64,000 nt of DNA, from the IMG/VR virus record IMGVR_UViG_3300005915_000001, positions 1-64,000 of that record; one strand, 5' to 3'. The stretch comes from a virus. This document shows, one piece after another, positions 1 through 7,544 of the stretch; position 1 is the stretch's first letter, and every line of letters begins with the position of its first letter. The notes beneath the pieces are model-generated. The model did not search any database. It saw only the letters and a program-made list of their open reading frames with translations, and had not been told where the DNA came from. Both the position numbers and the translations under genes were made by a program.

Positions 1-228
1 ATCGTGTTTAGCTTTCATATCTCCTAAGAAAAGCCTTTGTAGTGGACTGCAGCAATTCCATTTATATTTGAATTCAATCCATCCACGGAACTTAGAATGT
101 GCGATATATCTATCACTAATTCCGTTTTCTTGTCGCATTGATCCAACAATAGCAATCGTTTTCGCTCCTCGTGCAGTCACCATCCGGCAAAACCACCGAG
201 TAAACATTGATTCGTTCTTAAAGTTCAT
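1..228 (-). CDS. hypothetical protein, nuclease-like flavour (partial, runs off the left edge)
   Basis: An open frame begins at an ATG at 228 and continues past position 1, giving 76 codons without a stop. The visible product is basic and contains the stretch FRGWIEFKYKW followed by SPLQ. This pattern resembles small VRR-NUC-type phage nucleases, which carry an E-x-K core and a following Gln, but the catalytic region is cut off so the call is weak. The start overlaps the stop of the upstream gene by 11 bases. Such overlaps are normal on this strand, and the Shine-Dalgarno signal is poor. Confidence 0.5.
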   Translation of the reverse strand, partial: MNFKNESMFTRWFCRMVTARGAKTIAIVGSMRQENGISDRYIAHSKFRGWIEFKYKWNCCSPLQRLFLGDMKAKHD

Positions 229-415
229 CTACACACCACGTTACAAGCCATACTACCAGAATGATTGTTGGTAATAAACCAAACAGTATTGACATACCTA
301 TTCTTGCATCTCCAGCTCCAAGCATGGGCCATCGTGCAAAAGCCCACCATCCACTTGTTGTTAGTATCAATAAAATTTGTTTAATCATTTCTTTTAGTTC
401 AATTTTCATTTTCAT
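218..415 (-). CDS. small membrane protein (holin-like size)
   Basis: The protein is 65 residues if started at the ATG at 415. That start has GAAGGAT about 12 bases upstream, while a longer frame to 451 would run through a hairpin. It has a hydrophobic segment near residues 14-22 and a strong one near 41-58 (LFGLLPTIILVVWLV), then a short tail ending in DEL. It could be a holin or another small inner-membrane protein. Transglycosylase and papain-like genes lie about 2 kb upstream in the same operon, which fits a lysis role, but nothing in the sequence proves it. Confidence 0.55.
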   Translation of the reverse strand: MKMKIELKEMIKQILLILTTSGWWAFARWPMLGAGDARIGMSILFGLLPTIILVVWLVTWCVDEL

Positions 416-434
416 GTTGTATCTTAATCCTTCA

Positions 435-472
435 AGCCCCAGAGCACGCACTTGTGTATGTACTCTGAGGCT
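435..472. other. 10-bp inverted repeat between two genes
   Basis: The arms 435-444 and 463-472 pair over ten positions with one G-U pair. The hairpin lies between the stop of the 484-933 gene and the start of the 218-415 gene. On the minus strand no T-run follows the stem, so it looks like an RNA stability or processing hairpin rather than a classical terminator. Confidence 0.45.
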
Positions 473-483
473 TTTAACCTACT

Positions 484-933
484 TTAAAACTCCAACGGTG
501 ATACACGAATCATCAAATAATCATCCTGTGGTATATCATCAGAAGTAATCCACGAAGCACCGATTTTCAAATCTTTCCAAACCCGAATCATTGCACCAGC
601 TTCAAGCATCACTATACCATCATGCACACATACTACACCATTTCTAAATAACCATGATGTAGCGATAAACGGATCAATGGCATAATCATCTGGTAGTAAG
701 TGTAATTTAACATTTGGTCCTGCCAGGTTCCCACCAGTGTCAACATCCATGTGTTCAAGATTATTCCCACCACTAAAATAATCAACTCCGACAAAACCTC
801 CAACCTCGAAGCAACCAAGCCTCTTACCGATTTCCACTCCAGAGAAATCATCCCCAAACACAAATGTCAAATCAGCGGCTACAGGTGTGACTAACACACA
901 AAATACAAACAACATCAACAATGACTTTTTCAT
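484..933 (-). CDS. secreted protein of unknown function with Sec signal peptide
   Basis: This 149-residue protein begins with MKK, a hydrophobic stretch (LLMLFVFCVLVTPV) and an AAD site, a textbook type I signal peptide. The mature part is rich in Gly and alternating hydrophobic residues, such as VGGFVGVDYFSGG and GASWITSDD. That pattern resembles outer-membrane or periplasmic beta-barrel proteins. AAGGAATG precedes the start. I do not recognise the family. A phage-encoded envelope protein could act in exclusion or lysis, but this is inference. Confidence 0.65.
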   Translation of the reverse strand: MKKSLLMLFVFCVLVTPVAADLTFVFGDDFSGVEIGKRLGCFEVGGFVGVDYFSGGNNLEHMDVDTGGNLAGPNVKLHLLPDDYAIDPFIATSWLFRNGVVCVHDGIVMLEAGAMIRVWKDLKIGASWITSDDIPQDDYLMIRVSPLEF

Positions 934-1244
934 ACAACATTCCTTTCAACTAATAATTTACCTTCATACATATCAAGTTCCATCGACACAGTTTCATAAT
1001 TCCACTGTATCACAGCAGCATCCATTCCCTGTTGGCCTGCTACGCGATTCAATTCGATCTTAAATCGATGTTTCAGTTGTTTCACGTCAACATAGGTAAA
1101 TTTCTGTGCGCATGTTTGGAGTATTTCCCACTTTGATCCATCACATAGAATAAATCCATCAAACGTCACGGCATTGTCCGTCAAATACAACGAGCTTCTG
1201 AGATCCACTTTATACGAGTCACTTCTTGCCAGAACTTTTACCAT
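930..1244 (-). CDS. hypothetical protein
   Basis: The ATG at 1244 is preceded by GAGGT at good spacing, so I prefer it to the more distal start at 1286. The product is 104 residues, mixed charge and soluble, with no recognised motif. Its stop overlaps the start of the signal-peptide gene by 4 bases (ATGA type), and its start lies inside the upstream gene by 26 bases. This indicates translational coupling. Confidence 0.6.
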   Translation of the reverse strand: MVKVLARSDSYKVDLRSSLYLTDNAVTFDGFILCDGSKWEILQTCAQKFTYVDVKQLKHRFKIELNRVAGQQGMDAAVIQWNYETVSMELDMYEGKLLVERNVV

Positions 1245-1425
1245 CGTACACCTCAGCGATCTCCATGGTAGTCGCGCTAGTTTCATTTTGATGACTCACA
1301 AAGATTCCAGTGTTGACAACGTCTCTAGCAATCACATTACCACTATTCGAAGATTTCAATACTTCTTGAATCGCGTCTAAAGTTTCTACGATCACAGTAG
1401 TCACCACACAAAGTTTATAACTCAT
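1219..1425 (-). CDS. hypothetical protein
   Basis: This is a 68-residue product from the ATG at 1425, with GGAGC upstream; the possible start at 1443 lies inside the upstream gene's end. It begins with MSYKLCVVTTVIVETLDAI and has a Ser/Asn-rich middle and a basic C-terminus. No family is recognised. It is tightly packed between its neighbours. Confidence 0.55.
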   Translation of the reverse strand: MSYKLCVVTTVIVETLDAIQEVLKSSNSGNVIARDVVNTGIFVSHQNETSATTMEIAEVYDGKSSGKK

Positions 1426-1426
1426 T

Positions 1427-1810
1427 TTAAGCTCCACACACAACGGTTTTTCTCATTGGTTGACTCCGCTCAACAAGTTGGCATTTACCTTGTGATAAGA
1501 CTTCTAATGCATTTTCAGTATCTCGACAGTTGAATTTAAAAGTAACGTCTTTCAGTGATTCAAACTTATACCAGATTTCTAATGTATACCCATCAAAGGT
1601 TGAATAACTTTTTAATTTGTAGGTCCCAAGAGTTTTACGAAGTATATGGAGAACTTTAAATACATCATCCAATGTTTTCATGTATTTAAACGAGACATAA
1701 TATCTCCCTACATATTCAACTTCAACAATATCATCGGGCAACTTAGAAATAGCATTTAAGTCTTCTTTGTAGAGTCTATTTATATGTTCAATCAATTCGG
1801 TTTTGTTCAT
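1427..1810 (-). CDS. hypothetical protein
   Basis: The protein is 127 residues. The N-terminal 30 residues are predicted helical (MNKTELIEHINRLYKEDLNAI), followed by alternating aromatic beta-like segments (YVGRYYVSFKYM, YTLEIWYKFE). The start is preceded by AAAGGAAATAGTACG, a variant of the leader found before many genes in this phage. No known domain is visible. Confidence 0.65.
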   Translation of the reverse strand: MNKTELIEHINRLYKEDLNAISKLPDDIVEVEYVGRYYVSFKYMKTLDDVFKVLHILRKTLGTYKLKSYSTFDGYTLEIWYKFESLKDVTFKFNCRDTENALEVLSQGKCQLVERSQPMRKTVVCGA

Positions 1811-1858
1811 CGTACTATTTCCTTTAAAATAATCGTTGTAAATATTTCAGGTCCAGGC

Positions 1859-2677
1859 TTAAAGCATTTCCAACTTTTCAATCATATCTTTAAGCACCTT
1901 TTTAATATTTCTATTTTGGATCTCAGGCAATTCTTTACCAGAACCAGCAATGATCCGATACCGACACGTAAGATAGTCGTCATGCACTCGCTTAGTCAAA
2001 GCCCACTTGAAAACGACCCCATTTTTAGTCAAGGATCTTTCAACCTTGAACCCATTGTCCAATGCGACACGAACTAGTTCCAGAGTTCCAGGGTGTATGT
2101 ATTCCACAGGCTTAGCAGTCTCAGGAATATTATAAAAATCTGCAAGGCAATATAATCCATTCAATTCCCACACAGCGTCGTCATGTTCAAAACGTCGTGT
2201 ACCATCAAAGAGCCATCGTAGAACATTCTTATGTCCAGCGTTCGTAATGATCTGCCGATCATCTAAACATCGATCACCAAGTTTCTTCCATACATTATAC
2301 AATCTAGCATACTTTTCTCTTTGATTCGTCATCTCACTATTTCCTTTAGTCTCAAAATGCCCACCCCAGCGAGTTTCGTTCCCATTCGATTTGCATTGCT
2401 CAAAACTACCATCACATGAGGCTTCAATTGGGCCTGTGAATCCGCATATCGGTGATCTAAATAAGAAAGGGCAATTCATTTTATTTCCTTTACCCAAAGC
2501 TTTGTTAATAAAATCCTCATCGAATCCACAGTTACATAAAATGTCCTCTCCTGATCCTTCATGCCGCAAAAATCTATTACAGCTAATCCCCACATCCCAT
2601 ATCACAGTGAATCTCCATCCATTCCAACGAAATGTATCACCAACTTTTAAATCGCAGGCATATTTCTTTTTAGTCAT
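1859..2677 (-). CDS. hypothetical protein with possible nested in-frame starts
   Basis: The open frame spans 272 codons. Residues 1-66 look like a small beta-rich domain (VGDTFRWNGWRFTVIWD). Residues 67-115 are Cys-rich (CPFLFRSPICGF, ASCDGSFEQC). The rest is a mostly helical unknown domain. The internal ATGs at 2479 and 2332 are each preceded by AAAGGAAATA, the same Shine-Dalgarno leader that starts neighbouring genes. The frame may therefore be three former genes now lacking stops, or may be translated from three starts. The first start overlaps the transglycosylase stop by 4 bases. Confidence 0.6.
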   Translation of the reverse strand: MTKKKYACDLKVGDTFRWNGWRFTVIWDVGISCNRFLRHEGSGEDILCNCGFDEDFINKALGKGNKMNCPFLFRSPICGFTGPIEASCDGSFEQCKSNGNETRWGGHFETKGNSEMTNQREKYARLYNVWKKLGDRCLDDRQIITNAGHKNVLRWLFDGTRRFEHDDAVWELNGLYCLADFYNIPETAKPVEYIHPGTLELVRVALDNGFKVERSLTKNGVVFKWALTKRVHDDYLTCRYRIIAGSGKELPEIQNRNIKKVLKDMIEKLEML

Positions 2678-3243
2678 AATTCAAACTCCACATATTCTTT
2701 GAATTCAATGTCTCGTTGATTGTCAATTATGTTATTCATTTTATTAGATCTCCAATTGGCAGACCAACGATGAATCTGAATAAGCTCAGGATACCCAATA
2801 TCATACTTCTTTGTAAAATGCTTTCCCCAGTGTTTAGAATGTAATTGAGTCATCTCAATCGCTATGCACACATCCCATCGGTCTTTTAATGTGTACTCAG
2901 TATCTAATTTATAGATCTTTGCAATGCGATTACACTCTTTAACGAAGATAGGGGTTATTTGTAGAACTCCTATAGCATCTCCTCCATCACCTACAGCAGA
3001 ATTATCACCCTTAGATTCAATCGATATTAAACTGTCAATAAACCAATCAGGTAATGGATATTTCACTTCAGGAATAAAACCGTGACTGCGAACAACCTCA
3101 GCTTTGGGACTAAGATTGTCTGGTATCTCAGCAGTCACGGCTTCGAAGGATGAAAGATCATTTTGACTTCCAAAATAATAACCAATATAAAATGCACATA
3201 CAATCATTACAGCGACTAGAACTACATTATAAATTCGTTTCAT
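2674..3243 (-). CDS. membrane-anchored lytic transglycosylase-like endolysin
   Basis: This 189-residue protein probably cleaves peptidoglycan glycan strands at lysis. A hydrophobic N-terminal segment (about residues 7-24) is a signal anchor or signal-arrest-release sequence. Then comes a goose-lysozyme/SLT-type core. The likely catalytic Glu is E76 in SIESKGDNSAVGDGGDAIG, followed by the GVLQITP motif at 92-98, which matches the conserved G-x-x-Q-I of lytic transglycosylases. It overlaps the next gene by 4 bases and follows the papain-like enzyme gene. It could alternatively be a virion-associated murein hydrolase, but its position away from tail genes favours lysis. Confidence 0.75.
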   Translation of the reverse strand: MKRIYNVVLVAVMIVCAFYIGYYFGSQNDLSSFEAVTAEIPDNLSPKAEVVRSHGFIPEVKYPLPDWFIDSLISIESKGDNSAVGDGGDAIGVLQITPIFVKECNRIAKIYKLDTEYTLKDRWDVCIAIEMTQLHSKHWGKHFTKKYDIGYPELIQIHRWSANWRSNKMNNIIDNQRDIEFKEYVEFEL

Positions 3244-3265
3244 AGTACTTTGTCCTTTAAAAATC

Positions 3266-3790
3266 TTACTTCATGTAAATTGGTTTCAATCCAAGGTTCA
3301 TAAGCCATCGACATAATCTACGAGGTGACGGGCATAGTCCCTTGGTAGTAAACACTCCACAATCATACAGAAAACTATATGCAACTTCGGAGCAAATCTC
3401 TTGATTGGATTTACCAAATCTTTTGAACCAGAAAAACGATGCAATAGTCCACTTATCATAGCCATGATTGTTTATAGCAGCGATGTCGGCTACATACCTT
3501 GCACGCTCATAAAGATCATCAGGGACACACAGTTCAAAATACAACCACCTTTTATGATTCTGAATAACTTCATGAGCTGGTCGTATCACTGTGCCGTTGT
3601 TCTTGCCACGCATTGTGCTTGTGTAGCATTCCCCTGAAGCAAAAAGCTTACCTACATCAGTCCACCAAACTTCAGTGTGACTAACCGGAGGTGTGCCCCA
3701 GTTACCTAGACCCGTGAAAAATGCTATCGCATTGTCAAGCAAGTGCCTATCGAAACCAGCGATATAAAACGGTATTCGAATTGTTGTCAT
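3266..3790 (-). CDS. permuted papain-like (NlpC/P60, YiiX-type) hydrolase
   Basis: The protein is 174 residues. The motif SHTEVWW puts a candidate catalytic His at residue 38, and the late motif ICSEVAYSFL puts a candidate Cys at 133. The His-before-Cys order is that of circularly permuted NlpC/P60 enzymes such as YiiX. These hydrolyse amide or ester bonds in peptidoglycan or lipids. The neighbouring transglycosylase suggests a lysis function, which is inference. Its start overlaps the stop of the interrupted frame at 3787-3978 by 4 bases. Confidence 0.65.
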   Translation of the reverse strand: MTTIRIPFYIAGFDRHLLDNAIAFFTGLGNWGTPPVSHTEVWWTDVGKLFASGECYTSTMRGKNNGTVIRPAHEVIQNHKRWLYFELCVPDDLYERARYVADIAAINNHGYDKWTIASFFWFKRFGKSNQEICSEVAYSFLYDCGVFTTKGLCPSPRRLCRWLMNLGLKPIYMK

Positions 3791-3978
3791 GATGGAACCC
3801 TTCCAACTTTGTAAATATATTTCATAGCCGCATCATATTCAATCAAGCCTCGACATTTCATAGCATGCTATAAAGACTTACTGCATATAGGAAACTCTTC
3901 ATCAAATGCTTCTATGGTACATTCACCGACGTCTTCTAAAAACTGAAGAGGCTTTCTAAATATGTTATTTCGTTGCAT
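3787..3978 (-). pseudogene. small protein frame interrupted by an in-frame TAG
   Basis: From the ATG at 3978 a frame of 63 codons runs to a TGA that overlaps the next gene's ATG in the usual ATGA manner. Codon 37 (3870-3868) is TAG. The first part ends PICSKSL and the second continues HAMKCRGLIEYDAAMKYIYK without change of frame, which looks like one helical protein. TAG is used as a genuine stop elsewhere here (for example at 13081 and 62072). So this is either a nonsense mutation, a suppressed codon or a sequence error. Confidence 0.5.
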
Positions 3979-3990
3979 TATTCATTTACC

Positions 3991-4251
3991 TCAATCAATG
4001 TTCTCAGTGATTTTTGGATAAAATACTTCCTTCACTTCAATGATCCCACGAGGAAAGTACTTCATTACATTAGCACCAGGAATCTCTGTGTAATTCTGAT
4101 GCCAATTACCACCAAACAATTCGAATGCAATGTCGCTGCCATTCACTTTCCCATCATGAGTGATACATGCAACACAATTTCTATCGAATGTCATTCCTTC
4201 GACACTGTGTACATGGACTTGACCAAATGTTATATAAGTTTTCTTTAGCAT
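3991..4251 (-). CDS. hypothetical protein
   Basis: This 86-residue product is led by the recurrent AGGAGATAGTACAATG start. It contains CVACITHDGKVNG and a C-terminal beta-like stretch. No family is recognised. It follows the 70-residue zinc-ribbon-like gene by 4 bases. Confidence 0.65.
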   Translation of the reverse strand: MLKKTYITFGQVHVHSVEGMTFDRNCVACITHDGKVNGSDIAFELFGGNWHQNYTEIPGANVMKYFPRGIIEVKEVFYPKITENID

Positions 4252-4255
4252 TGTA

Positions 4256-4468
4256 CTATCTCCTATTTTTCAAAATTAATTTATTGTTCACACCGACTAG
4301 ATACGAAGATTCACCGCACCTTATAAATGCGATTAATTTAGATGGGGTTTTTGTTCCATCACTATTGACTTTGTCTCCATAGCAAACTTCATGCAACTCA
4401 CCACAATTAGGGCACAATTCCTTGTCGAGCAATGTTCGAATCAACTCGTTATTTCCTACTGTATACAT
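4256..4468 (-). CDS. small zinc-ribbon-like protein
   Basis: The start at 4468 is set by the recurrent leader directly upstream. The frame stays open to 4666, but that extension simply translates the leader as IGDST and has no Shine-Dalgarno of its own. The 70-residue product holds CPNCGELHEVC near residues 20-30, a plausible zinc knuckle, and ends in a basic segment. Function unknown. Confidence 0.65.
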   Translation of the reverse strand: MYTVGNNELIRTLLDKELCPNCGELHEVCYGDKVNSDGTKTPSKLIAFIRCGESSYLVGVNNKLILKNRR

Positions 4469-4482
4469 TGTACTATCTCCTA
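4466..4482 (-). promoter_or_regulatory. recurrent translation leader
   Basis: The minus strand reads TAGGAGATAGTACAATG, a strong Shine-Dalgarno with a fixed spacer and the start codon. The identical 17-mer precedes at least three other genes, and it fixes the start of the 4256-4468 gene. Confidence 0.75.
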
Positions 4483-4595
4483 TCAAAACCAGATTAAGTT
4501 CTAGAGTCATACGGGACAATCTAAGGGCTTTTAGTGCCCCAGACATGTATCTATACTGGTTTATTGATAAAACGATCCAGAATATCCCCAGTGGC

Positions 4596-5480
4596 TTATA
4601 AATCAATCCTACTGACAACGCATTCATTAGCAGGTTTATCATCGCGCCATCGAACGAAATGTGCATGAATTAACCGACCACCGTTCCCCACCTCTTGGTA
4701 CTCTACCTCACAGACACGACCAAGATCTTTCTCTTCATCGATCTCAACTCTGGTAGTATCATCCATTCCAGATACGTTGGCAATTTCAACTAGCTCACGA
4801 CTGCTTCCACACTCAGGTGGCCCATCACAAAGCATAGGAATAGGCTTATCTATATATACTGAGACCTTCAACGACCCAACGAGTCCGAAATACTTTCCTT
4901 CTCCGTCAACGAAACCAGTGACAATACAATCAACTTCTTTTTGAGGTTTAACTTTATACCACCTTCGGTAGTTTGCTTGCTTGAGTACCCACCCTTCATA
5001 TTCAAGCTCAACAGCCTGCTTACACAAACTTTCGAAAGTGTCAGTTGGTAGAATTGGTAGTGGCTTTGCAAAATTCACACCGACGTCCAGCACAAGCTTT
5101 CTAGCCGTACTCACGTCGATATGCTGCAAGTCTTCACCGTTGTACCACGGCATAGCGAACGCCATGAATTCAAGATTGTCTGTACAATTTGCAATCGCCG
5201 TTGTTGCATCACCTGCATTGCCGTTCGGCACGTAAAGCTCACCATCTATTGATGAGCACTTTGGTAAATTCACTACAAGACTTCTCCACCATGGATACTT
5301 TACAATGTCTGGTCGAACCAATGTGATTTCACGATCTGGTCGCATATTTCTTTCAAAACCAACGAGTTGACCATCGTCTTGCTTATACATTGTGAAGCGA
5401 TGACCATTATATTTCTGCTGCTTAATAGCAACTGGTTGTCCCTTCCAGCTCTTCGGCTTCAAACGTTCATGAGTCCACAT
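4596..5480 (-). CDS. ATP-dependent DNA ligase
   Basis: The 294-residue product seals nicks during phage replication. Nucleotidyltransferase motifs are visible in order: motif I KYNGHR at 23-28 (Lys is the adenylated residue; Asn replaces the usual Asp), motif III DGELY at 79-83, motif IV EGWVLK at 162-167, and motif V WYKVKP at 174-179. A C-terminal OB-like region follows. AAAGGAC lies upstream of the ATG at 5480; a TTG at 5495 is less likely. It sits just downstream of the flap exonuclease, with which it would finish lagging-strand repair. Confidence 0.88.
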   Translation of the reverse strand: MWTHERLKPKSWKGQPVAIKQQKYNGHRFTMYKQDDGQLVGFERNMRPDREITLVRPDIVKYPWWRSLVVNLPKCSSIDGELYVPNGNAGDATTAIANCTDNLEFMAFAMPWYNGEDLQHIDVSTARKLVLDVGVNFAKPLPILPTDTFESLCKQAVELEYEGWVLKQANYRRWYKVKPQKEVDCIVTGFVDGEGKYFGLVGSLKVSVYIDKPIPMLCDGPPECGSSRELVEIANVSGMDDTTRVEIDEEKDLGRVCEVEYQEVGNGGRLIHAHFVRWRDDKPANECVVSRIDL

Positions 5481-5491
5481 ATTATGTCCTT

Positions 5492-6355
5492 TCAAAATTC
5501 TTCATTTCCAACTACTCCATACTTTGCACTTAATTTCAACGAGAATATCTCCCAGTGTTTGAGACGTTCAACGATAAACGTTTCATCATTCGTTGGTTGA
5601 TTAACTAACATCGCTTCAACGTCACCACCAAGTTTCACTAATTCATAATTCTTATGAAACTCGCCTGTGTCGATAAACGCTGCGACGTTCGCTTTAAGAA
5701 GTACACCCCACTCAGCAGTTTTGAATTCTTCAAGCATCTCACTAATAGTCTTGTTGTTTGCATGACACCATATGATTAATGCCGCAAGGAACTTCTTTTT
5801 GATTCGAGGAACACCGATTACATTGTCACCTTTGTCACCAGTGAAAGACATGTACTCTGCGAGGTATTTTGGAGGCACACCATACTCTTCAAGAACTTTC
5901 GCAGCGTCCCAATGATACAGCTTACTTTGAAATGATTTAAGCATTGTGACATTTACTCCAACAGCTTGTAGTAAATCGTGATCATTGGAATAAATGTAAT
6001 GCTTGCCGGGTTGTAGCGACATTTTGTAAATCACATCATCGGCTTCAAAGCCTTTGGCTTCGACAGTGACATATACGCACTTCAAAAACTTAATGAATAC
6101 TTCAAGACGACTGTAATAGGTGTCTGACGGAACCCTACCACGATTTGCTTTGTACATTGGGTATTTGTCTTTACGCCAACTTTTTTTAGAATCTAAGCAC
6201 AGAACAATTTCTTGATCTGGGAATTTTCGTTGTAGACTTTCAATGATTCTTAACGTTCCAAATTCAATGCCTGTTTTTACTCCGGTTGATGCCATCAGAA
6301 AATCCATTTTAGCATAGCACCGTCGAACTACCATACTGGTATCAATTATCATCAT
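5492..6355 (-). CDS. 5'-3' exonuclease / flap endonuclease
   Basis: This 287-residue FEN-family nuclease probably removes RNA primers and flaps. Visible metal-binding motifs are IIDTS (D5), FEADDVIY (D106, D107), YSNDHDLLQ (D125, D127) and the helix-hairpin-helix GDKGDNVIGVP at 173-183. The protein ends in GNEEF, the same acidic EEF end seen in the SSB-like and primase-helicase proteins. The start overlaps the upstream gene by 14 bases, with GAGGTGAA as the ribosome site. Confidence 0.9.
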   Translation of the reverse strand: MMIIDTSMVVRRCYAKMDFLMASTGVKTGIEFGTLRIIESLQRKFPDQEIVLCLDSKKSWRKDKYPMYKANRGRVPSDTYYSRLEVFIKFLKCVYVTVEAKGFEADDVIYKMSLQPGKHYIYSNDHDLLQAVGVNVTMLKSFQSKLYHWDAAKVLEEYGVPPKYLAEYMSFTGDKGDNVIGVPRIKKKFLAALIIWCHANNKTISEMLEEFKTAEWGVLLKANVAAFIDTGEFHKNYELVKLGGDVEAMLVNQPTNDETFIVERLKHWEIFSLKLSAKYGVVGNEEF

Positions 6356-6797
6356 CGTCGTTCACCTCTTTGTATTCCCTGAAATCTTCTATACTAGCAT
6401 CCATGTTTTTATGATCTTCGGACGTCATTTCAAATTGAGATTGAAACGTTCGCAGGCACGCACCAGCGTTTTTACTTCTACCAAGTAGAATAAATACCGG
6501 CTCATCACTCAGTACTATTTCATTTGTAGCAATGATCCGCAACCCGTCAATTGTAATATCAAACATCGGATTGTTGATCTGCGGAAATATAATAGATTGT
6601 GTAACAATTTCACGAGTATCTACCTTTGGTGCCTTTGCTATTGGAGGTGTGATGTAACTTTGATCTGTCTTTGGTAACGCACTTCCAATGCTCGTAACAG
6701 CTTGCCAATTGTCGCATGGATTAATGATTCCACGCGTCTTACAAGTCTTATATCTTCCACAATTCCCGCATGATTTCGGTGTCTTAAATTCATCCAT
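6342..6797 (-). CDS. hypothetical protein with N-terminal Cys cluster
   Basis: The 151-residue protein starts with a CGNCGRYKTCKTRGIINPC cluster that could bind zinc. A beta-rich domain follows (about 75-105), then a very acidic C-terminus (EVNDDDDN). The leader is AGGAGATAGTACGATG, immediately after a hairpin and T-run. It is the first gene after the 7.0-kb promoter and overlaps the exonuclease gene, so a replication or repair role is plausible but unproven. Confidence 0.65.
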   Translation of the reverse strand: MDEFKTPKSCGNCGRYKTCKTRGIINPCDNWQAVTSIGSALPKTDQSYITPPIAKAPKVDTREIVTQSIIFPQINNPMFDITIDGLRIIATNEIVLSDEPVFILLGRSKNAGACLRTFQSQFEMTSEDHKNMDASIEDFREYKEVNDDDDN

Positions 6798-6811
6798 CGT
6801 ACTATCTCCTA

Positions 6812-6857
6812 TAAAAACGGATGTGCGATTACGAGCCTAATCAATAATCGCACATCC
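6812..6857 (-). terminator. hairpin with U-run placed against the ribosome site
   Basis: A perfect 13-bp stem (arms 6819-6831 and 6845-6857) is followed on the minus strand by a run of five T. It has intrinsic-terminator form. The T-run runs straight into TAGGAG of the next gene, so it may instead be a 5' RNA-stabilising or attenuating hairpin. Confidence 0.6.
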
Positions 6858-6947
6858 TAATTTGAGCCACACTTTAAATTACCGCTTTGGTTACGGCGTC
6901 CCTTTAGTTGCCCATGATATTTCTCCTTCACAAAACAAGGTCTGTCT

Positions 6948-6976
6948 ACTATATGGTGACACCGTAGATTTGTTAA
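6948..6976 (-). promoter_or_regulatory. sigma70-like promoter
   Basis: The -35 box TTAACA (6971-6976) and the -10 box TATAGT (6948-6953) are separated by exactly 17 bases and lie just downstream of a strong terminator. It would start the transcript for exonuclease, ligase and the lysis genes. A ribosome site (AAGGAG) and a three-codon frame ATG GGC AAC TAA at 6915 follow, with no clear purpose. Confidence 0.6.
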
Positions 6977-6979
6977 ACG

Positions 6980-7022
6980 AAAAAAGCCACACACAGACGT
7001 GATTGATACGTCGGTGCGTGGC
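6980..7022 (-). terminator. rho-independent terminator
   Basis: The minus strand carries a GC-rich stem of about 15 bp (outer arms GCCAC and GTGGC at 7018-7022 and 6986-6990) followed by six T at 6985-6980. It ends the small-gene transcript after the 7044-7208 gene. Confidence 0.8.
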
Positions 7023-7043
7023 TCGTCATAAGAGAGTTTCTTA

Positions 7044-7208
7044 TTACATGTTCACATGTTCGATTTTCACATCTTTCGGGGCTTGGATTGAAATTGTCGC
7101 TGTTGATTGATTTGAGGAGTCAGCGATTGCTATATCCGCGATCACAACACCGTCCTTTTTTAGGATGATTTTGGTTTTATTCGCCGTGATTTGTATTTGC
7201 AGTGCCAT
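7044..7208 (-). CDS. small hypothetical protein
   Basis: This is a 54-residue frame with an excellent AAGGAG six bases before the ATG. It overlaps the end of the coiled-coil gene by 32 bases in another frame. The sequence (MALQIQITANKTKIILKKDG) alternates as beta strands would and ends in HVNM. The terminator at 6980-7022 follows directly, which supports it as a real last gene of its unit. Confidence 0.65.
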   Translation of the reverse strand: MALQIQITANKTKIILKKDGVVIADIAIADSSNQSTATISIQAPKDVKIEHVNM

Positions 7209-7533
7209 CAGCTTTCTCCTTTCTAATTTGTTCTACAAGATCTTTTATTTTCTGAATCTTTGCGTAATTTTCCAATAGAACGATTTGACGTTTGTCATAT
7301 CGTTGAGTTCGTTCGATTTTACCAATCTCCATGACAGCATTGTCATATTGAGATTGTATTTTTTCTATTTTATGATTAGCTTCATCTAAAATTACTTGTT
7401 GTTCAGAGATTCTTTCATTACACTGATCAACGTCAAGATATGAGAGATTCGTCTTGACTATCACATCATCGAGTTTCATTGACTCTTTCAATGAAATGAT
7501 TTTCTGTTTTATTTCTGCTGGTTTTAATTTCAT
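7177..7533 (-). CDS. coiled-coil protein
   Basis: I take the second ATG (7533) as start because the first ATG, at 7539, overlaps the Shine-Dalgarno. The 118-residue product is highly charged with heptad-like runs over most of its length (IKQKIISLKESMKL, VILDEANHKIEKIQSQ). It should form a coiled coil. No enzyme motif is seen. A terminator-like hairpin precedes it. Confidence 0.65.
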   Translation of the reverse strand: MKLKPAEIKQKIISLKESMKLDDVIVKTNLSYLDVDQCNERISEQQVILDEANHKIEKIQSQYDNAVMEIGKIERTQRYDKRQIVLLENYAKIQKIKDLVEQIRKEKADGTANTNHGE

Positions 7534-7544
7534 ATTCATCTCCT

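Noticed and set aside
435-472. Intrinsic terminator reading
   Set aside because: The T-run lies on the plus-strand side only, whereas all genes here run on the minus strand.
4469-4666. Upstream extension of the 4256-4468 gene to 136 codons
   Set aside because: The extension translates the leader and an intergenic hairpin, and has no ribosome site. The same artefact appears at 8376-8427, 8774-8825 and 9525-9573.
6913-6915. Tiny frame ATG GGC AAC TAA after a good AAGGAG as a leader peptide gene
   Set aside because: Three codons are too few to support a peptide function. It is noted under the promoter entry only.
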